From assembly GCA_946406115.1 (NCBI GenBank), contig OX291545.1, positions 124,001 to 188,000 on the forward strand: DNA of 64,000 nt, in the 5' to 3' direction. Both the position numbers and the translations under genes were made by a program. Of the stretch, positions 10,041 to 20,929 are shown one piece after another; the first letter of the stretch is position 1; each line of letters starts with the position of its first letter. Below the pieces are notes generated by a model. The model saw only the letters and a list, made by a program, of their open reading frames with translations. It did not search any database and was not told where the DNA came from. Source of the DNA: Apoda limacodes. Its lineage: Eukaryota > Arthropoda > Insecta > Lepidoptera > Limacodidae.

Positions 10041-10905
10041 TACGCCTAAACTGAGGTCCGTGAGAAGAAGTCTTTGTCTGCGGGTGCACGTCTGTTGTCT
10101 GACGACGGCGCACGACAGCTGCTTTGCTGTTCTTTTACTGGGGAAGGACGGAGTCTACTAAACTCCAAATCTTCGGCCTGCCCGGAGTCTCCTTGACTCC
10201 AAACCTTCGGCCTGTGCAGAAGGGTGCTATCTTGAACACCGCTACACACGAAGGTTACGGGGCGACCTGCTCTACGCCGAAGCTACTGGCGAGCTACGTT
10301 CACGTGCGGTCTTGCACTGTGCTAGCCACGTGCGGCCTTACCTTGTGCCTGCCACGGGCGGCATATTCACTACTCACCACGCGCTGTTAGGCCACGTAAC
10401 ATCAGTCCCATCCGCGTCTTCTTTCTACGGCGGTGCTGACCTGAGGGGTGCCTACAGCGAGCAAGACATCGAATCGGGCTCTAGGCCGAAGAGATCTGAG
10501 TGTATTAGTTCCCTAATAAAAGCTTTAAAAACTACACTTAAAATCTGTGTAGGCAGGCTTGCGTTTTGCTATCTTTCTATTTATTTAGGTAGTCCTATAT
10601 GATTGTGAATTAGGTAGCTGTGATCTAGATATTTAAGTGTTAAGAATCACCCTATGTGATTAGGATATTGTGCATTAAAAGCTGTTACTATATATTGAAA
10701 GAGTATACTAATATAACCTGCCTTTTCCTTGAAAAGTGTTTCTTTACTCCTTTGAACTCCCTCTATCTTTTCTCCTCCTTCTGAGCACCTAGCCGGTGCA
10801 TTCAGTAACAGGGCACTACTGCTTTAACCTGTCCTGTTATAATTGTATTACGAAAATGTTAAGGCATAAATATGGTATCGTCACAACCTTTCGCGCAAAC
10901 GCGCC

Positions 10906-11175
10906 TTGCTCCCCCGCGCCCCTCTCTGCAACGCCGCTCAGACGGCCGAGCAGCAGCATTTCGGCGTTCTCGCTGAGATTTCTAGGGCCCTCGACCCAGC
11001 CTACTTTGAGGTCGTGTATGCCGATTACGTACAGATCCCCGATCTCAATCAAATGCTCAGCTTCATGGCTAAGCATCGCGAGTTCTTCGCCGCCCTCGGC
11101 AGAGTGGCCCCCAAACCTGAAAAACCAAAATGTATTGCACAACCGCGCGCGAAAAACCCCGGTCCGTCTCCTTAG
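10906..11175 (+). pseudogene. LINE A ORF1 C-terminal remnant
   Basis: An open frame of about 89 residues overlapping the start of the endonuclease frame by about 45 bp. It contains FGVLAEISRALDPAYFEVVY and ends in a lysine/proline-rich tail. The position just before the endonuclease fits the end of a LINE ORF1 (nucleic-acid-binding) protein, but no zinc knuckle is seen, so the assignment rests on context. Confidence 0.4.
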
Positions 11176-11897
11176 GCTATTTTAATGCCAACGGTCTTCG
11201 AAACCAAAGAGAGGAATTATCGCAATTCCTCTCGTTCCAAAAACCGGACGTCTTCCTCATCCAGGAAACGTTCCTAAAGCCCGCTGTCCGCACCCCTTCC
11301 AATCTTGGAGGCACTATCATCTATTACAGGCGCTCCCTGCATTGCTCCCCTATCGATCCTCGACCACTTACGAACTTACAAGCATCCGTCTGCTGCTTAG
11401 CGATGACCGGCCATCAGCCGATCATCATTGCATCGGTTTATCTCTCTCCCTTAAAAGACTTGCTGGAGAGCGACCTTCAGTCGCTCTTAAATTTAGGCGA
11501 CGCCGTCATTATTGCCGGTGATCTAAATTGCAAGCACCGTCGCTGGAACTCTACAGTAACTTCTCGGAGAGGCAGACTCCTTGACGATTTAGTTGACAGA
11601 CTAAACTTTGACATCATCGCTCCCATGACGCTCACTTACTGTCCCCACAATACTCGGAACAACCCTGACGTACTCGACATAGCACTTCTAAAGAATGTAA
11701 GGCTAAGCTTTCGCTCTATAGAGGTGCTTTACGAACTTGACTCGGATTACCGCCCTGTTCTCCTTCGATTAGGTTCCCCTTCGGACTCTCCTCCCGACAC
11801 TAGAACCGTGACGGACTGGGATAAATTCGGGCCACATCTAGATCGCGTTCCCGATATTATCTCTTCCGCTACCGACTTAAACGTAGCTATCGACTAA
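11130..11897 (+). pseudogene. LINE A APE-type endonuclease domain
   Basis: About 250 residues, open. Typical APE-type motifs: YFNANGLRNQREEL at the start, PDVFLIQETFLKP (catalytic Glu), IIIASVYLSP, AVIIAGDLNCKHRRWNS (Asp-x-Asn), and DVLDIALLKN. The expected final SDH motif reads SDYRPVL (His replaced by Tyr), which would impair catalysis. The endonuclease nicks target DNA to prime reverse transcription. The frame ends in a stop at 11895-11897, and RT follows only in other frames. Confidence 0.75.
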
Positions 11898-12137
11898 CTC
11901 ACTAGCCATCTGACCGCCACCGTTGGCGAGTGCTCAAGACAAGCGCCGGTTGGTGATTATCACCACCTGATCCTGCCTCAGCACATCAGGTCGCTAATGA
12001 CTGAGCGTAACGCGGCCCGCCGCGCACGCGATCGCGCTCTCACTATAGAAAATAAAGCTCGCTTCAACGACTTACACCGCCGTCTAAGAACCGCCGTAGC
12101 TGACGTTACAGTTCGTAATGTTTCGGTGATCTGATGG

Positions 12138-13560
12138 ATGGTTTCTCCTTCTCAGCAAGCTTATTGGCACTTAGCCAGAGCTTTAAAATCAGACACCCCC
12201 AACTCTCTCCCTCCGTTAACACGTCCCAACAACGTTCCCGCGTTCGAAAAAGCGGATTGCCTAGCGTCTAGCCTCCAAGCCCAATGTGCCTTAAGCACAC
12301 AGCCGTTCGATCCCGACCACGTGCGTGTGGTAGACGGCGAAGTGGATCGCAGAACTTCTCTGCCTCCACAAGATCCCCTGACCCCAGTCACTGTTGACGA
12401 AGTCAAAGAGGTCATCAAAGACCTACGCCCCCGTAAAGCCCCCGGTGCGGACGGTATCTCCAACGATATCCTAAAGCGCCCCACTCTTCCCCTTCTCTGC
12501 CTTCCAGTAGCGATTTTCAACGCTGCTATCGAAAATTGCACCTTTTCTTCTCAATGGAAAGATTCACAAGCCAGGCAAAGCTCGTACTGAGCCGTCCTCC
12601 TACCGCCCCATAAGTTTACTAAAGGCCCTTGGTAAACTCTACGAACGTCTCCTCCTCGCTCGCCTACGGAACGCTATAGTCTCCAGAGGCATTTTAATAG
12701 ACGAGCAGTTCGGCTTCCGTGCCAAACACTCTTGCGTCCATCAAGTCCTCCGCATCACGGAACATATTCTCACTGGCTTTCAACCAGTATTAGGTAAGCC
12801 CCGTCACACGGGCGCTGTCTTCTTCGATGTAGCGAAAGCTTTTGACAAAGTCTGGCGCAACGGTTTAATTTATAAACTGTAGGTACAATTTTCAGTTGCC
12901 AGACCGTCTCGTGCTCATCATACGAGACTATTTGTCTAATCGTATTTTTCGCTACAAAGTAGAAGGCACTCTCTCTTCCCCCCGTCCCATAGAAGCAGGA
13001 GTCCCGCAAGGGTCCGTGCTCGCCCCTATCTTGTACCTTCTGTACACTAACGACATCCCTAAAACGATAGGTACCCAATTAGCCCTCTTTGCGGACGATA
13101 CCGCTATGTATACTACCGATAGACAAGTGAGTCGAATCACTAAGAGACTCCAACCTGCTATCACCGCCCTAGGCGAATGGTTTCGGAAATGGAGAATCGA
13201 GGTGAATCCCGACAAAAGCTTTGCCGTTCTCTTTACCTCAGCGGGCATCTCCCCTCTCACTCTTCGGTCGTGCCATTCCCTGGCAAAACAAGACCAAATA
13301 TCTCGGTGTGACCCAGGATAGGCGTTTGAACTTTCGCGATGACACCAAAATAGTTAAAGATCGAGCCGCTTTTGTCCTCGGTCGTCTTTATCCCATGATA
13401 GGCAAGTACAGTAAGATGTCGCTTAGAAATAAGCTAAATCGTTACACAACTTGCGTTGTCTTTGCGTTATCCAAGCGCAATCTCCACAAACTTCAGACCC
13501 TCCAAAACCGCAATGCGAACCTACACAGAGATTTCGAACTCCCCACGATTCCCCAATATT
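12138..13560 (+). pseudogene. LINE A reverse transcriptase, frameshifted
   Basis: RT motifs are spread over three frames. APGADGISNDILK lies near 12444; SSYRPISLLKALGKLYERLL near 12597; FFDVAKAFDKVWRNGLIYKL (motif A) near 12822, stopped at TAG 12881; AGVPQGSVLAPILYLLYTNDI near 12990; LALFADDTAMYTT (motif C, ADD) near 13080; and KYLGVTQDRRLNFRDD near 13293. At least three frame changes and one stop separate them. The end (FELPTIPQYFKDLA near 13530) is shared with copies 2 and 3. Confidence 0.75.
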
Positions 13561-13589
13561 TCAAAGATCTGGCAGTCCGCTCCTCAGGG

Positions 13590-13936
13590 CTTCCCTCCAA
13601 ACACGACGCCGACGTCCCCGGGTTCGTCGGCGCCCGAACGAATACACGAGGTATCAAAGAGTGCCGGGGCGCTTCTCACCCCCACTCAATCGCAACCGCA
13701 CCGGCGTAACGGGGAACTCCCCTCCTGGCGGTGACTCACCTTCGGGTTCGAGACTCACGCCGGCCGAAGGGACGCCCCCGAGAGCGACAACCCAAGCCGA
13801 GGCTCCCCCCGCGGGGAGCCCTTGAGCGTTGGGCGCTATACGGGCTGAGGCTCCTTCAGAGACTCGCCCAAATAAAGTCCGGTGAAGCAGTAATGGCTGC
13901 AACAGCCAACTGCAATATCTGTTCAGAAAAAAAAAA
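13590..13936 (+). other. LINE A 3' untranslated tail and poly-A
   Basis: This GC-rich tail (landmarks CGGGTTCGTCGGCGCC, GGGAACTCCCCTCCTGG, AAATAAAGTCCGGTGAAGCA) is near-identical in copies at 24768-25077 and 53340-53640 (reverse). It contains AATAAA just before the end and then poly-A, which defines the element's 3' boundary and orientation. Confidence 0.8.
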
Positions 13937-14110
13937 GAGCGCGTTCGTTTTGGGATAAAAAGTTCACACGTCTGAAACTTTTTACACTTTTGATAACGCC
14001 AGTTTTGCGATCGACACCTATCGTTCGTTTGTGTAGGTTTGAACCGTTACTAACATAAATTTTTGGTTGCAAAACGAACACACACAAAGAACACTAAAAC
14101 GAACGCGCCC
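13937..14110. mobile_element. Possible MITE-like element with short inverted ends
   Basis: GAGCGCGTTCGTTTT at 13937-13951 is nearly the reverse complement of AAAACGAACGCGCCC at 14096-14110. The interior is about 145 bp and non-coding. It follows LINE A's poly-A directly. With only about 14 bp of inverted ends and no clear target duplication, the call is tentative. Confidence 0.3.
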
Positions 14111-14204
14111 TTTGATAGTTTTTGTGTAATGTTTCGGAAAAACACGAGCAGAAGAACCGGCTTAAGTGGCGTTTTGTTGACCGACATTAAAGAGAATATA
14201 ATCA

Positions 14205-14558
14205 CTACGTTTTTAACCGACATTATGCACATTATGCGATTCATGCGTTGAATGTCAATAATCCAACCAAAGAGAATGCCAAGATTTGTACAGTGTGTCA
14301 CACAACATTTATGTATTTTTAACTTGGCAAGATTATGACATCAAACTCATTGAAGCACTGAACAGAACGCACCTTAGATCACTCCGGCACTAGGTGCGCT
14401 CTGTCCTCTGCTTCAATGCGTTGAATGTCAGAATCCAATATAGTTAGAAAGACATAAATTTTGTATGACACACTGTACAAATCTTGGCCCAATCTCTTTG
14501 GTTGGACTATTGACATTAAGCGCATAATTTACGTTATGTCGGTTAACAAAACGCTACT
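14205..14558. repeat. Long foldback palindrome, about 354 bp
   Basis: The left arm (14205-14374) and right arm (14392-14558) are reverse complements along almost their full length, with a 17-nt loop. Paired landmarks: CCAAGATTTGTACAGTGTGTC (left, from 14278) with GACACACTGTACAAATCTTGG (right, to 14488); AATCCAACCAAAGAGA (left, 14260) with TCTCTTTGGTTGGACT (right, 14496); and CATTGAAGCACTGAACAGAACG (14349-14370) against its partner after 14392. Pairing extends out to TTTTAACCGACAT/ATGTCGGTTAACAA. Such elements arise as foldback transposons or inverted duplications. A transcript would form a long hairpin. Confidence 0.85.
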
Positions 14559-15369
14559 ATTTTGATTTGTGATTCAGGGCCCTGATAATTTGTGAAAACT
14601 ACGCAAAGATAATATTTTTTTTGCTGTTTTGACTACCTATATGTTTGTGTATTTATAAATTAATGTTGTAGCATTGTGTGTCTTAATATAAATTCAAGTT
14701 TCGTTAGAAGAAGTGATCTACAAATCGCAATCATGGGAATTTTCGGCAACTCATCGCCTTTTGATCAAGATATTGGCAAGTAACATTTTGTTGTTGCAAA
14801 AATGAAACCTTCTAGGTGACACTTTGCCTGAAAACAGCGTTTTACACATTTTTACTTCGGTTTCCTTGTTTAACTACGCGTCGAATGCAAAAACACCTAT
14901 GTGGATATCTCAATAATATCTTCCGTTTTATTTCATAAAAAAAATATCCTACGTGGGTTCTATCATTTTACGCTAAATTAAAATCTGCGATGGGCGAAAT
15001 TACGTATAGGAGGTCTTGGCTACCACATTGTTCATCTACACCCATATGATAGCGTAAAAGACCCCTACTGAAACTGGCGACAATATACCCTTACTCAAGT
15101 TATGAAGAGGTCAAACCAATTCCCTTGAGAATCCTGATCCGTATGATGGTGTGTTTAACCAGACCTAATCAATAAAATTAAAAAGCTAGACTTTTAGGAA
15201 AAACATATTTGGGCCTAACCCATTTGGACCCAAATGCAAACTATCAGTAATTTTTTTTAAAAAAGTTTTTTGTATGTTCAAAATATGCTTGTGAAACATA
15301 GTACACAAAAAAACTACAAAAAAATAATTATAGATGTAAAAAAAAACAATGTCTACAAGGACAATGGGA
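14559..15369. other. No gene seen
   Basis: AT-rich sequence without recognisable domains on either strand. Part may be the 3' flank of the degenerate piggyBac copy that follows on the minus strand. Confidence 0.4.
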
Positions 15370-16330
15370 CAATGGGCTCATAAGAGGATTTTTGTTGTCG
15401 ATCTCGGTGTCCATCTGTTTTCAAGTAGTAGTAAACTATGTTTTAAAACAAAATTGTAGCTGGTCCATCTTTTCATCATGAGTTAGGATATGGAGACTCT
15501 AAGCATTAGCAACAGCTAAATCTAACATATATGTAAATAGGACCCTCCACCATTTCTTGCTGCAAATAGCTTATCTAGATTCTGAAATAGATTGATCAGC
15601 TTGATCAATGCCCCCCCCCTACCGTACCTTTGTTGTAATTTTTAAAAACAAATGGGATATTGACATCTACTTTCTTCTTGTCACCAGCGTCCCACCATTT
15701 TACTTTTCCTAGAAGGTGATTCTATCAAAATTAGTGCCCATTCCTTGATAGCCAGTCTCACAAAGTTCTCGTAGCAATCGGGACCTGGTGAAAAGGTTGT
15801 CAAAATAAACAATATGTTCATAAGGAACAGCCTGTGATTTTTTGAAGAGTTTTAGCACTTTTGATACTTAAGTATCTTTATTTGTTGTGTCTGCTGATGT
15901 TCCACAATATATCGGATGTTGCCCACATTATTTCACCATTGAATCATCTACTGATAATACAAAGTTACATTGTTACAAAAAAACAATTTTTTTTAATATC
16001 TTAATATCTATTTTTGGACATTGGTTTGGTAACTATGTTTAGGTTAAAGATCGAGAGACCAGTATAAATGTTCTCTAGGAAGAATATGATATCCTGTTAG
16101 AATAAGAATATCAAAAAAATTCTGTAGCTCCTCAGTAGTCACATGATTTCTTGAGCTGCATACAATTTTGTGTTAGCAACAATCATATCCATGAGCTCTG
16201 CATCAAACAGTTTTTCAAATATTTCAACTGGGCCTCGATCTTTGAGTTCAGACACCAAGTTGTTTGTGGATGCTATATCAGTATAAGAACTTTCGCACTT
16301 GCACCACTGAGGATAAGTTTTGGCTCTTTT
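15370..16330 (-). pseudogene. Degenerate piggyBac-type transposase
   Basis: The minus strand shows piggyBac-family blocks in family order, in broken frames: LTGYHILPREHLYWS (near 16075-16120), LSVDDSMVK (near 15935-15965, where the family has DEsM), EHIVYFDNLFTRSRLLREL (near 15765-15820, compare hhvYFDNfFtS), and KKWWRVLFTYMLDLAVANA (near 15500-15560). DDE/D residues can be partly placed (D of VDD, D of FDN). Many stops and a C-rich run at 15609-15616 show it is dead. These transposases cut and paste at TTAA sites; I did not find convincing terminal inverted repeats. Confidence 0.6.
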
Positions 16331-16553
16331 TCTGGCCTGTTTTTGTAAAGGTTTTTAATCACTGCTATCCAATTCATCATCATTCCTGGAATAAAATACT
16401 TCTACTGTTCCTGGAATATCACAACCTATTTTTCTTGATTATATAGATATAGATAGATCTAAGTCTTGACTGATAAAGAAGCACACACACAAAAATGTTA
16501 TGCCAAAATTGGCAGAAACTGTAAGTTTTTTGTAAAAATAATGTTTATTTATT

Positions 16554-16951
16554 ATTATGCGTGCCTATACAGGTCTCATAGCGGTGACACGGACGTAACT
16601 CGACTCTTCACGCACCTGAGTTTGACGACTGACAAAGTTCTAGAGCAATATCCCACAGCAGACGGTCCCCTAGTTATTTTCGGAGACTTTAATGCCCACC
16701 ATCGCGAGTGGCTCAGTTCTCGAACCAATAACTATGCTGGTATATCTGCTCATGAATTTGCTCTGACCTATGGATTCTCTCAGCTGGTACTTTCTCCTAC
16801 GAGAATACCAGATATAGAGGAACATACGAGCTCCTTACTGGACCTTGGTTCCTCAGACCACTGTCTCATTCGGACTCAAATGTCATGCTCACAACCCGAT
16901 CCATCTGGGCCAACTAATTGGCGTCGTGTGTGGCACTTTAAGTCGGCATAA
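16554..16951 (+). pseudogene. LINE B endonuclease remnant
   Basis: LVIFGDFNAHHREWLS (Asp-x-Asn motif), FGFSQ-like segment YGFSQLVLSPTRIPD and SSDHCLIRTQM (SDH motif) identify the C-terminal half of an APE-type endonuclease. The N-terminal half with the catalytic Glu is missing. A small deletion lies between SLLDL and GSSDH, and the frame ends at 16951. Confidence 0.65.
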
Positions 16952-17246
16952 GTTTAATAGGTCTTGCAGAAAAGCTAAAATTCTTAAGCAAACTGCATAT
17001 GAGGCTTAGACCACGGCTTGTAATAATAAGGATCCGAATATTTCTGAGTTAAAATGCAATTGAAATGCTGCCTCGAGGTTCAGTAAGAAAGCAACTGCCA
17101 GAGCAAAATTCCAATTCATCGGCAAAATAGGTGGGCGACTTACGAGCTATCCTTCTGGGAGTCGTGCTTTCTGGTCGCTTGCCAAAGCTGCCGAAGGGAA
17201 CTTTTGCCAGTCGTCATTACCACCACTGCGAAAGACCGATGGTGAC

Positions 17247-18840
17247 TTGGCCCATAGTGCTAAAGAGAAAGCCAAAATACTGGGCAGTCTCTTTGCCTCG
17301 AACGCGAACATGAATGATGAAGGTGTTGTACCACCTACTATACCGTGGTGCGGTAAGACCATGCCGGAAATCTCCATAACGCAGCGGAAGGTCCGGCGGG
17401 CGTTGTTTTCTCTAGACGTTCATAAGTCGAGTGGGCCAGATGGTATACCAGCAGTGGTGCTTAAGCAGTGCGCTCCTGAATTATATCCTGTACTCACGCG
17501 CCTCTTCGCGTTTTCCTACCACACTAGGCAATTTCAGTCTTCATGGAAGACTGCGAATGTGCACCCGGTGCCCAAAAAGGGCGATAGATCAGATCCATCG
17601 AATTACAGGCCTATCGCTATTACCTCTCTCCTCTCCAAGGTGATGGAGCGTGTCATCAACACACAGCTTCTAAGATACCTAGAAGTACACGACTTGGTCA
17701 GTGACCGTCACTATGGCTTTCGCCACGGTCGCTCGACGGAGTGCCCGAGGGTTTGTGCAAATGGGTGACTAGCTTTTTGTCCGGCAGGCGCATACGAACC
17801 GTAGTTGACGGTAGTTGCTCTGTCACTAGTGTATCTCACACACCGATGGGCACTAGCCATTGGGAGTCAGGGGGAGGCATTGCCATGTAGCCTGAACATA
17901 GCGAAGGCGTTCGATCGGGTCTGGCACCGGGGTCTTCTATCGAAGTTGCCATCTTACGGAGTGCCCGAGGGTTTGTGCAAATGGGTGACTAGCTTTTTGT
18001 CCGGCAGGCGATACGAACCGTAGTTGACGGTAGTTGCTCTGATAGCATGGACATTAATGCTGGTGTCCCGCAAGGCTCTGTGCTGTCTCCTACGCTGTTT
18101 CTACTGCATATCAATGACATTTTGGACATCAACAACATACATTGCTATGCAGATGACAGTACTGGAGACGCTTTTTACACGGGTCGTGCAAACATCCCTC
18201 GTTCCGTTGTGGAGGAAAACCGCGGAGAACTTGTGTCTCAAATCGAGACCACATAGTCCAAGGTCTCTGACTGGGGACGGGTAAACTTGGTCCGATTCAA
18301 CCCTACAAAGACACAAGTGTGCACTTTCACTGCTAAGAAAACTCCATTCAATGAAGTCCCACAATTCCAGAACACTCCCCTCTCCATCTCCAAGAGCATT
18401 GGGATCCTTGGTGTCGACATCTCCAGCGATGTTCAGTTCCGAGATCATTTACAAGATGAGGTGAAGCTGGCGTCTAAAAAACTTGGTGTACTCAACAGAG
18501 CGAAGCAGTGCTTCACGTCGGGGCAAAGTTTGTTACTTTACAAGTCGCAAGTTCGGCCCCACATGGAGTAATGCTGCTATCTCTGGGCGGGTGCACCCGG
18601 ATACCAGCTTGGCCGTTTTGACTCGGTTCAACGACGGGCTGTTAGAATTGTCGACGATTCCAAACTCACTTGCGGTATCGAGCCCTTAAGTCTGAGGAGA
18701 GACTTTGCCTCCCTGTGTGTGTTCTACCGCTTGTACAATGGGTTGTGTTCTGGGGAATTGTTCGAAATGATGCCCACGGCTACTTTGTACCATCGCACCG
18801 CTCGCCATCGGCAGGGAATTCATCCTCACACTTTGTAACC
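17247..18840 (+). pseudogene. LINE B copy 1 reverse transcriptase, rearranged
   Basis: RT begins KSSGPDGIPAVVLKQCAPEL and YRPIAITSLLSKVMERV, then is deleted after YGFRHGRSTE and joined to downstream sequence (ECPRVCANG). Motif A lies in a duplicated block (SLNIAKAFDRVWHRGLLSK), followed by AGVPQGSVLSPTLFLLHINDI and CYADDSTGDAFYTG (motif C). Stops occur at several points, including within the duplication (CCATGTAG at 17883). Inactive. Confidence 0.7.
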
Positions 18841-19085
18841 TAAATGGTCGCGTACAGTGCGGTTTCAGAGAAACTTCCTCCCGCGAACGCTTAAGTTGTG
18901 GAATGAGTTCAGTACAGGCAAGGACTACAGTATGGAGTTCTTCAAGAAAGAAGTTATTAGATTTCTGAAGGGTCGGCAACGCGCAAGTGATTCCCTGGTG
19001 TTGCAAGCGTCCATAGGCTACGGTGACCGCATACCATCAGGCGGGCCCTAAGCTTGTTTGCCACCTTAGTGGTATAAAAAAAAAT

Positions 19086-19640
19086 AGCCTAAAAGTAGGC
19101 AGAAGTGAACTATCGTTTGTAGCTTTCGCCTTAATTCTAGGGTCTCAAGTCCCACCATTCCCGCAACATTGGCTTTTCGACAAACAATATTAATGTGTTC
19201 ACGAAAATTTAGTTCCCCGTCAAATGTTAGTCCCAAGTATACTGTCAACTCTTTATAGCGTAACTTCCGACAGGGAGTATTCATGCCTGATCGGCGTGCG
19301 CGACCGTGTGAAAGTCATGATCTCACACTTTTTCGTATTAAAACTTAAGTGGTTTGAGTCATTTGCAGCCTTCAGAATATCCATTTGCAGTGATGTAATA
19401 TCTGCAGCATTCTTAATAATAGCGTATAATTTTAAGTAATCTGCAAACATTAATCATTTTGATTTTTCGACAAAATGTTCAGGTAAGACATTAATCATCA
19501 AAAGGAACTGGCTTGTACTCAGGGTGCTGCCTTGACTTAATCCTGACCTTGTGTAGTACGGATCTGAAGAAAAATCTCCAATTTTGACGAATTGCATTCT
19601 GTTGCTTAGGTAGCTGGCCAATACACATCAACTTTCCTTT
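19086..19640 (-). pseudogene. LINE reverse-transcriptase fragment, other family
   Basis: On the minus strand, ASYLSNRMQFVKIGDFSS and SGLSQGSTLSTSQFLLMINVL precede FADYLKLYAIIKNAADITSL (motif C, with the second Asp of ADD read as Tyr) and CEIMTFTRSRTPI. The text resembles CR1/Jockey-group RTs. LINE B copy 1 ends at its downstream edge, so this fragment was the older resident. A connection segment VYLGLTFDGELNFREHI lies near 19190-19250. Confidence 0.6.
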
Positions 19641-20257
19641 TTTTTACATAAATTTTAGATAATAAACATTTATTTTAAAAACTCCATAGTAATAAACTTG
19701 ATTGTAATAAAACTTGGGGCTACCATGTAGTAAAAACTCTCGTATCAGCCGCAGCATGCTATGTGGAATAGAGCATAATTATGAATTACGAACTAGCACG
19801 CTCGACAGTGGCAGGAATTTAATATAGTTATGAGTTACGAAAGAGCACGCTCGACAGTGGAAGGTACTTAATATAGTTGTGGATATACTCAGTGAACTAA
19901 ATACTCTTTGTGGTGACGGACACTTTTATTTCACATTTCGGTCGCGTACAACCATTGCCATATATTAACAACAACCTAACTACCATTCTTATAGGAAACA
20001 GCCTTTACACCTTAGTCCTTCCAACCTTTGTTTACCTATTCGTTTGTTGTAGACACAATCTCAGCAAAAATATTTAAAGAGGTACTGCACATATTTACCT
20101 ACCTATTAATATGTTTTTTTATTATATTTATTTATTTAGGTAACAAACAGTCTTATTCAAAATATGAAATATAGACCAAAGAAAATCCGTCGGGGCTGCC
20201 ATGTAAAAGTAAAAAATAAACAAAATAATAATTAAGCGAGAGCGGGATGTTTTGCAG
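19641..20257. other. Non-coding sequence upstream of the STAM exon, with a 49-bp tandem repeat
   Basis: Two 49-bp units (19779-19827 and 19828-19876) share GCACGCTCGACAGTGG and end TTAATATAG. The remainder is AT-rich. The last bases, TGTTTTGCAG at 20248-20257, form the splice acceptor for the STAM exon; the pyrimidine tract is weak. Confidence 0.6.
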
Positions 20258-20923
20258 AAAAAGTGACCAGCGAGAACAATACGAGCGAAGACTGGGGCGC
20301 CATCCTGGAGATCTGCGACCGCGCGGGTGCGAGCCCGGCAGCCGCGCGCGACTGCCTTCGCGCTGCGATGCGTCGACTAGCCCACCCAGACCCGCACGTG
20401 CAGATGCAGGCCGCCACGCTGCTGGACGCGTGCGTCGCCAACTGCGGCCGCGGCTTCCATCTGGAGGTCGCCTCGCGTGACTTTGAGCACGAGCTGCGGC
20501 GAGTTCTGTCGCGTGCCCAGTCCGCCGTCGCGACGCGCCTGCGTGCGCTGCTACGCAAGTGGGCCGAGGGGGAGTTTCGCGATGACCCGCAGCTCGACCT
20601 GATCGTGTCTTTGCACCGGCAGCTCCGTGCAGAAGCGTCTGAATCGCCAGCCCAATCTGTGACTCCCGCCCCCTCCTCTACCTCCGCAGCACCCCTTGCC
20701 CCCGCCGAGGACGAAGAACTAGCGCGTGCCATCGCGTTGTCGCTGCGGGAGGCTGGCCCCGCGCCCGCCCTCTACCCGCGTGTGGATGCCGACCTTCCGC
20801 CCGCACCTCTTGCCGCCGCACTAGCTTCTCCGGCTGCCTCGCCCGCGCCCCGCAAGGTGCGCGCGCTCTATGATTTTGAGGCGGCGGAGGACAACGAACT
20901 AACGTTCCTGGCTGGTGAGATCG
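20258..20923 (+). CDS. STAM exon: VHS domain, ubiquitin-interacting motif, start of SH3
   Basis: STAM pairs with Hrs in ESCRT-0 on early endosomes, binding ubiquitinated cargo for sorting to lysosomes. The exon opens after TTTTGCAG, its first two bases completing a split codon, and reads KVTSENNTSEDWGAILEICD, the start of the VHS domain. LLDACVANCGRGFHLEVASRDF and LRKWAEGEFRDDPQLDLI complete VHS (to about 20625). A UIM, EDEELARAIALSLREA, lies at 20707-20754, followed by a proline/alanine-rich linker and KVRALYDFEAAEDNELTF, the first half of an SH3. The donor is ATCG|GTGAGC at 20923/20924, phase 1. The preceding exon, encoding the usual MPLF-type N-terminus and first VHS residues, is not in view. 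GC-rich, unlike all its surroundings. Confidence 0.9.
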
Positions 20924-20929
20924 GTGAGC

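Larger units (their letters stand above)
10046..13936 (+). mobile_element. LINE A copy 1 (Jockey-like non-LTR retrotransposon)
   Basis: Layout: GC-rich 5' leader with a repeated GGAGTCT...TTCGGCCTG motif (10150-10220), ORF1 remnant (10906-11175), APE-type endonuclease (11130-11897), RT in three frames (12138-13560), a GC-rich 3' tail and poly-A (13927-13936). Two further truncated copies with the same tail lie at 24508-25077 (+) and 53282-54420 (-). Jockey-group elements copy themselves by target-primed reverse transcription. Several frameshifts and stops make this copy inactive. The exact 5' end is uncertain. Confidence 0.75.
16550..19085 (+). mobile_element. LINE B copy 1 (Jockey/CR1-group non-LTR element), 5' truncated
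   Basis: Contains part of the endonuclease (16554-16951), the RT domain in several frames (17247-18840), and the conserved 3' end GTTTGCCACCTTAGTGGTAT followed by poly-A at 19077-19085. The family recurs at 32905-34848 (+) and 42613-44368 (-), with fragments at 32353 and 34850. It carries an internal duplication shared with copy 2. Inserted into an older minus-strand LINE piece (19086-19640). Confidence 0.75.

Noticed and set aside
13937..14110. piggyBac ends around the foldback and transposase region
   Set aside because: The inverted ends at 13937 and 14110 are not flanked by TTAA and do not bracket the transposase at 15370-16330.
20232..20732. 166-residue minus-strand Ser/Arg/Ala-rich frame
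   Set aside because: A shadow of the GC-rich STAM exon; low-complexity and without motifs.
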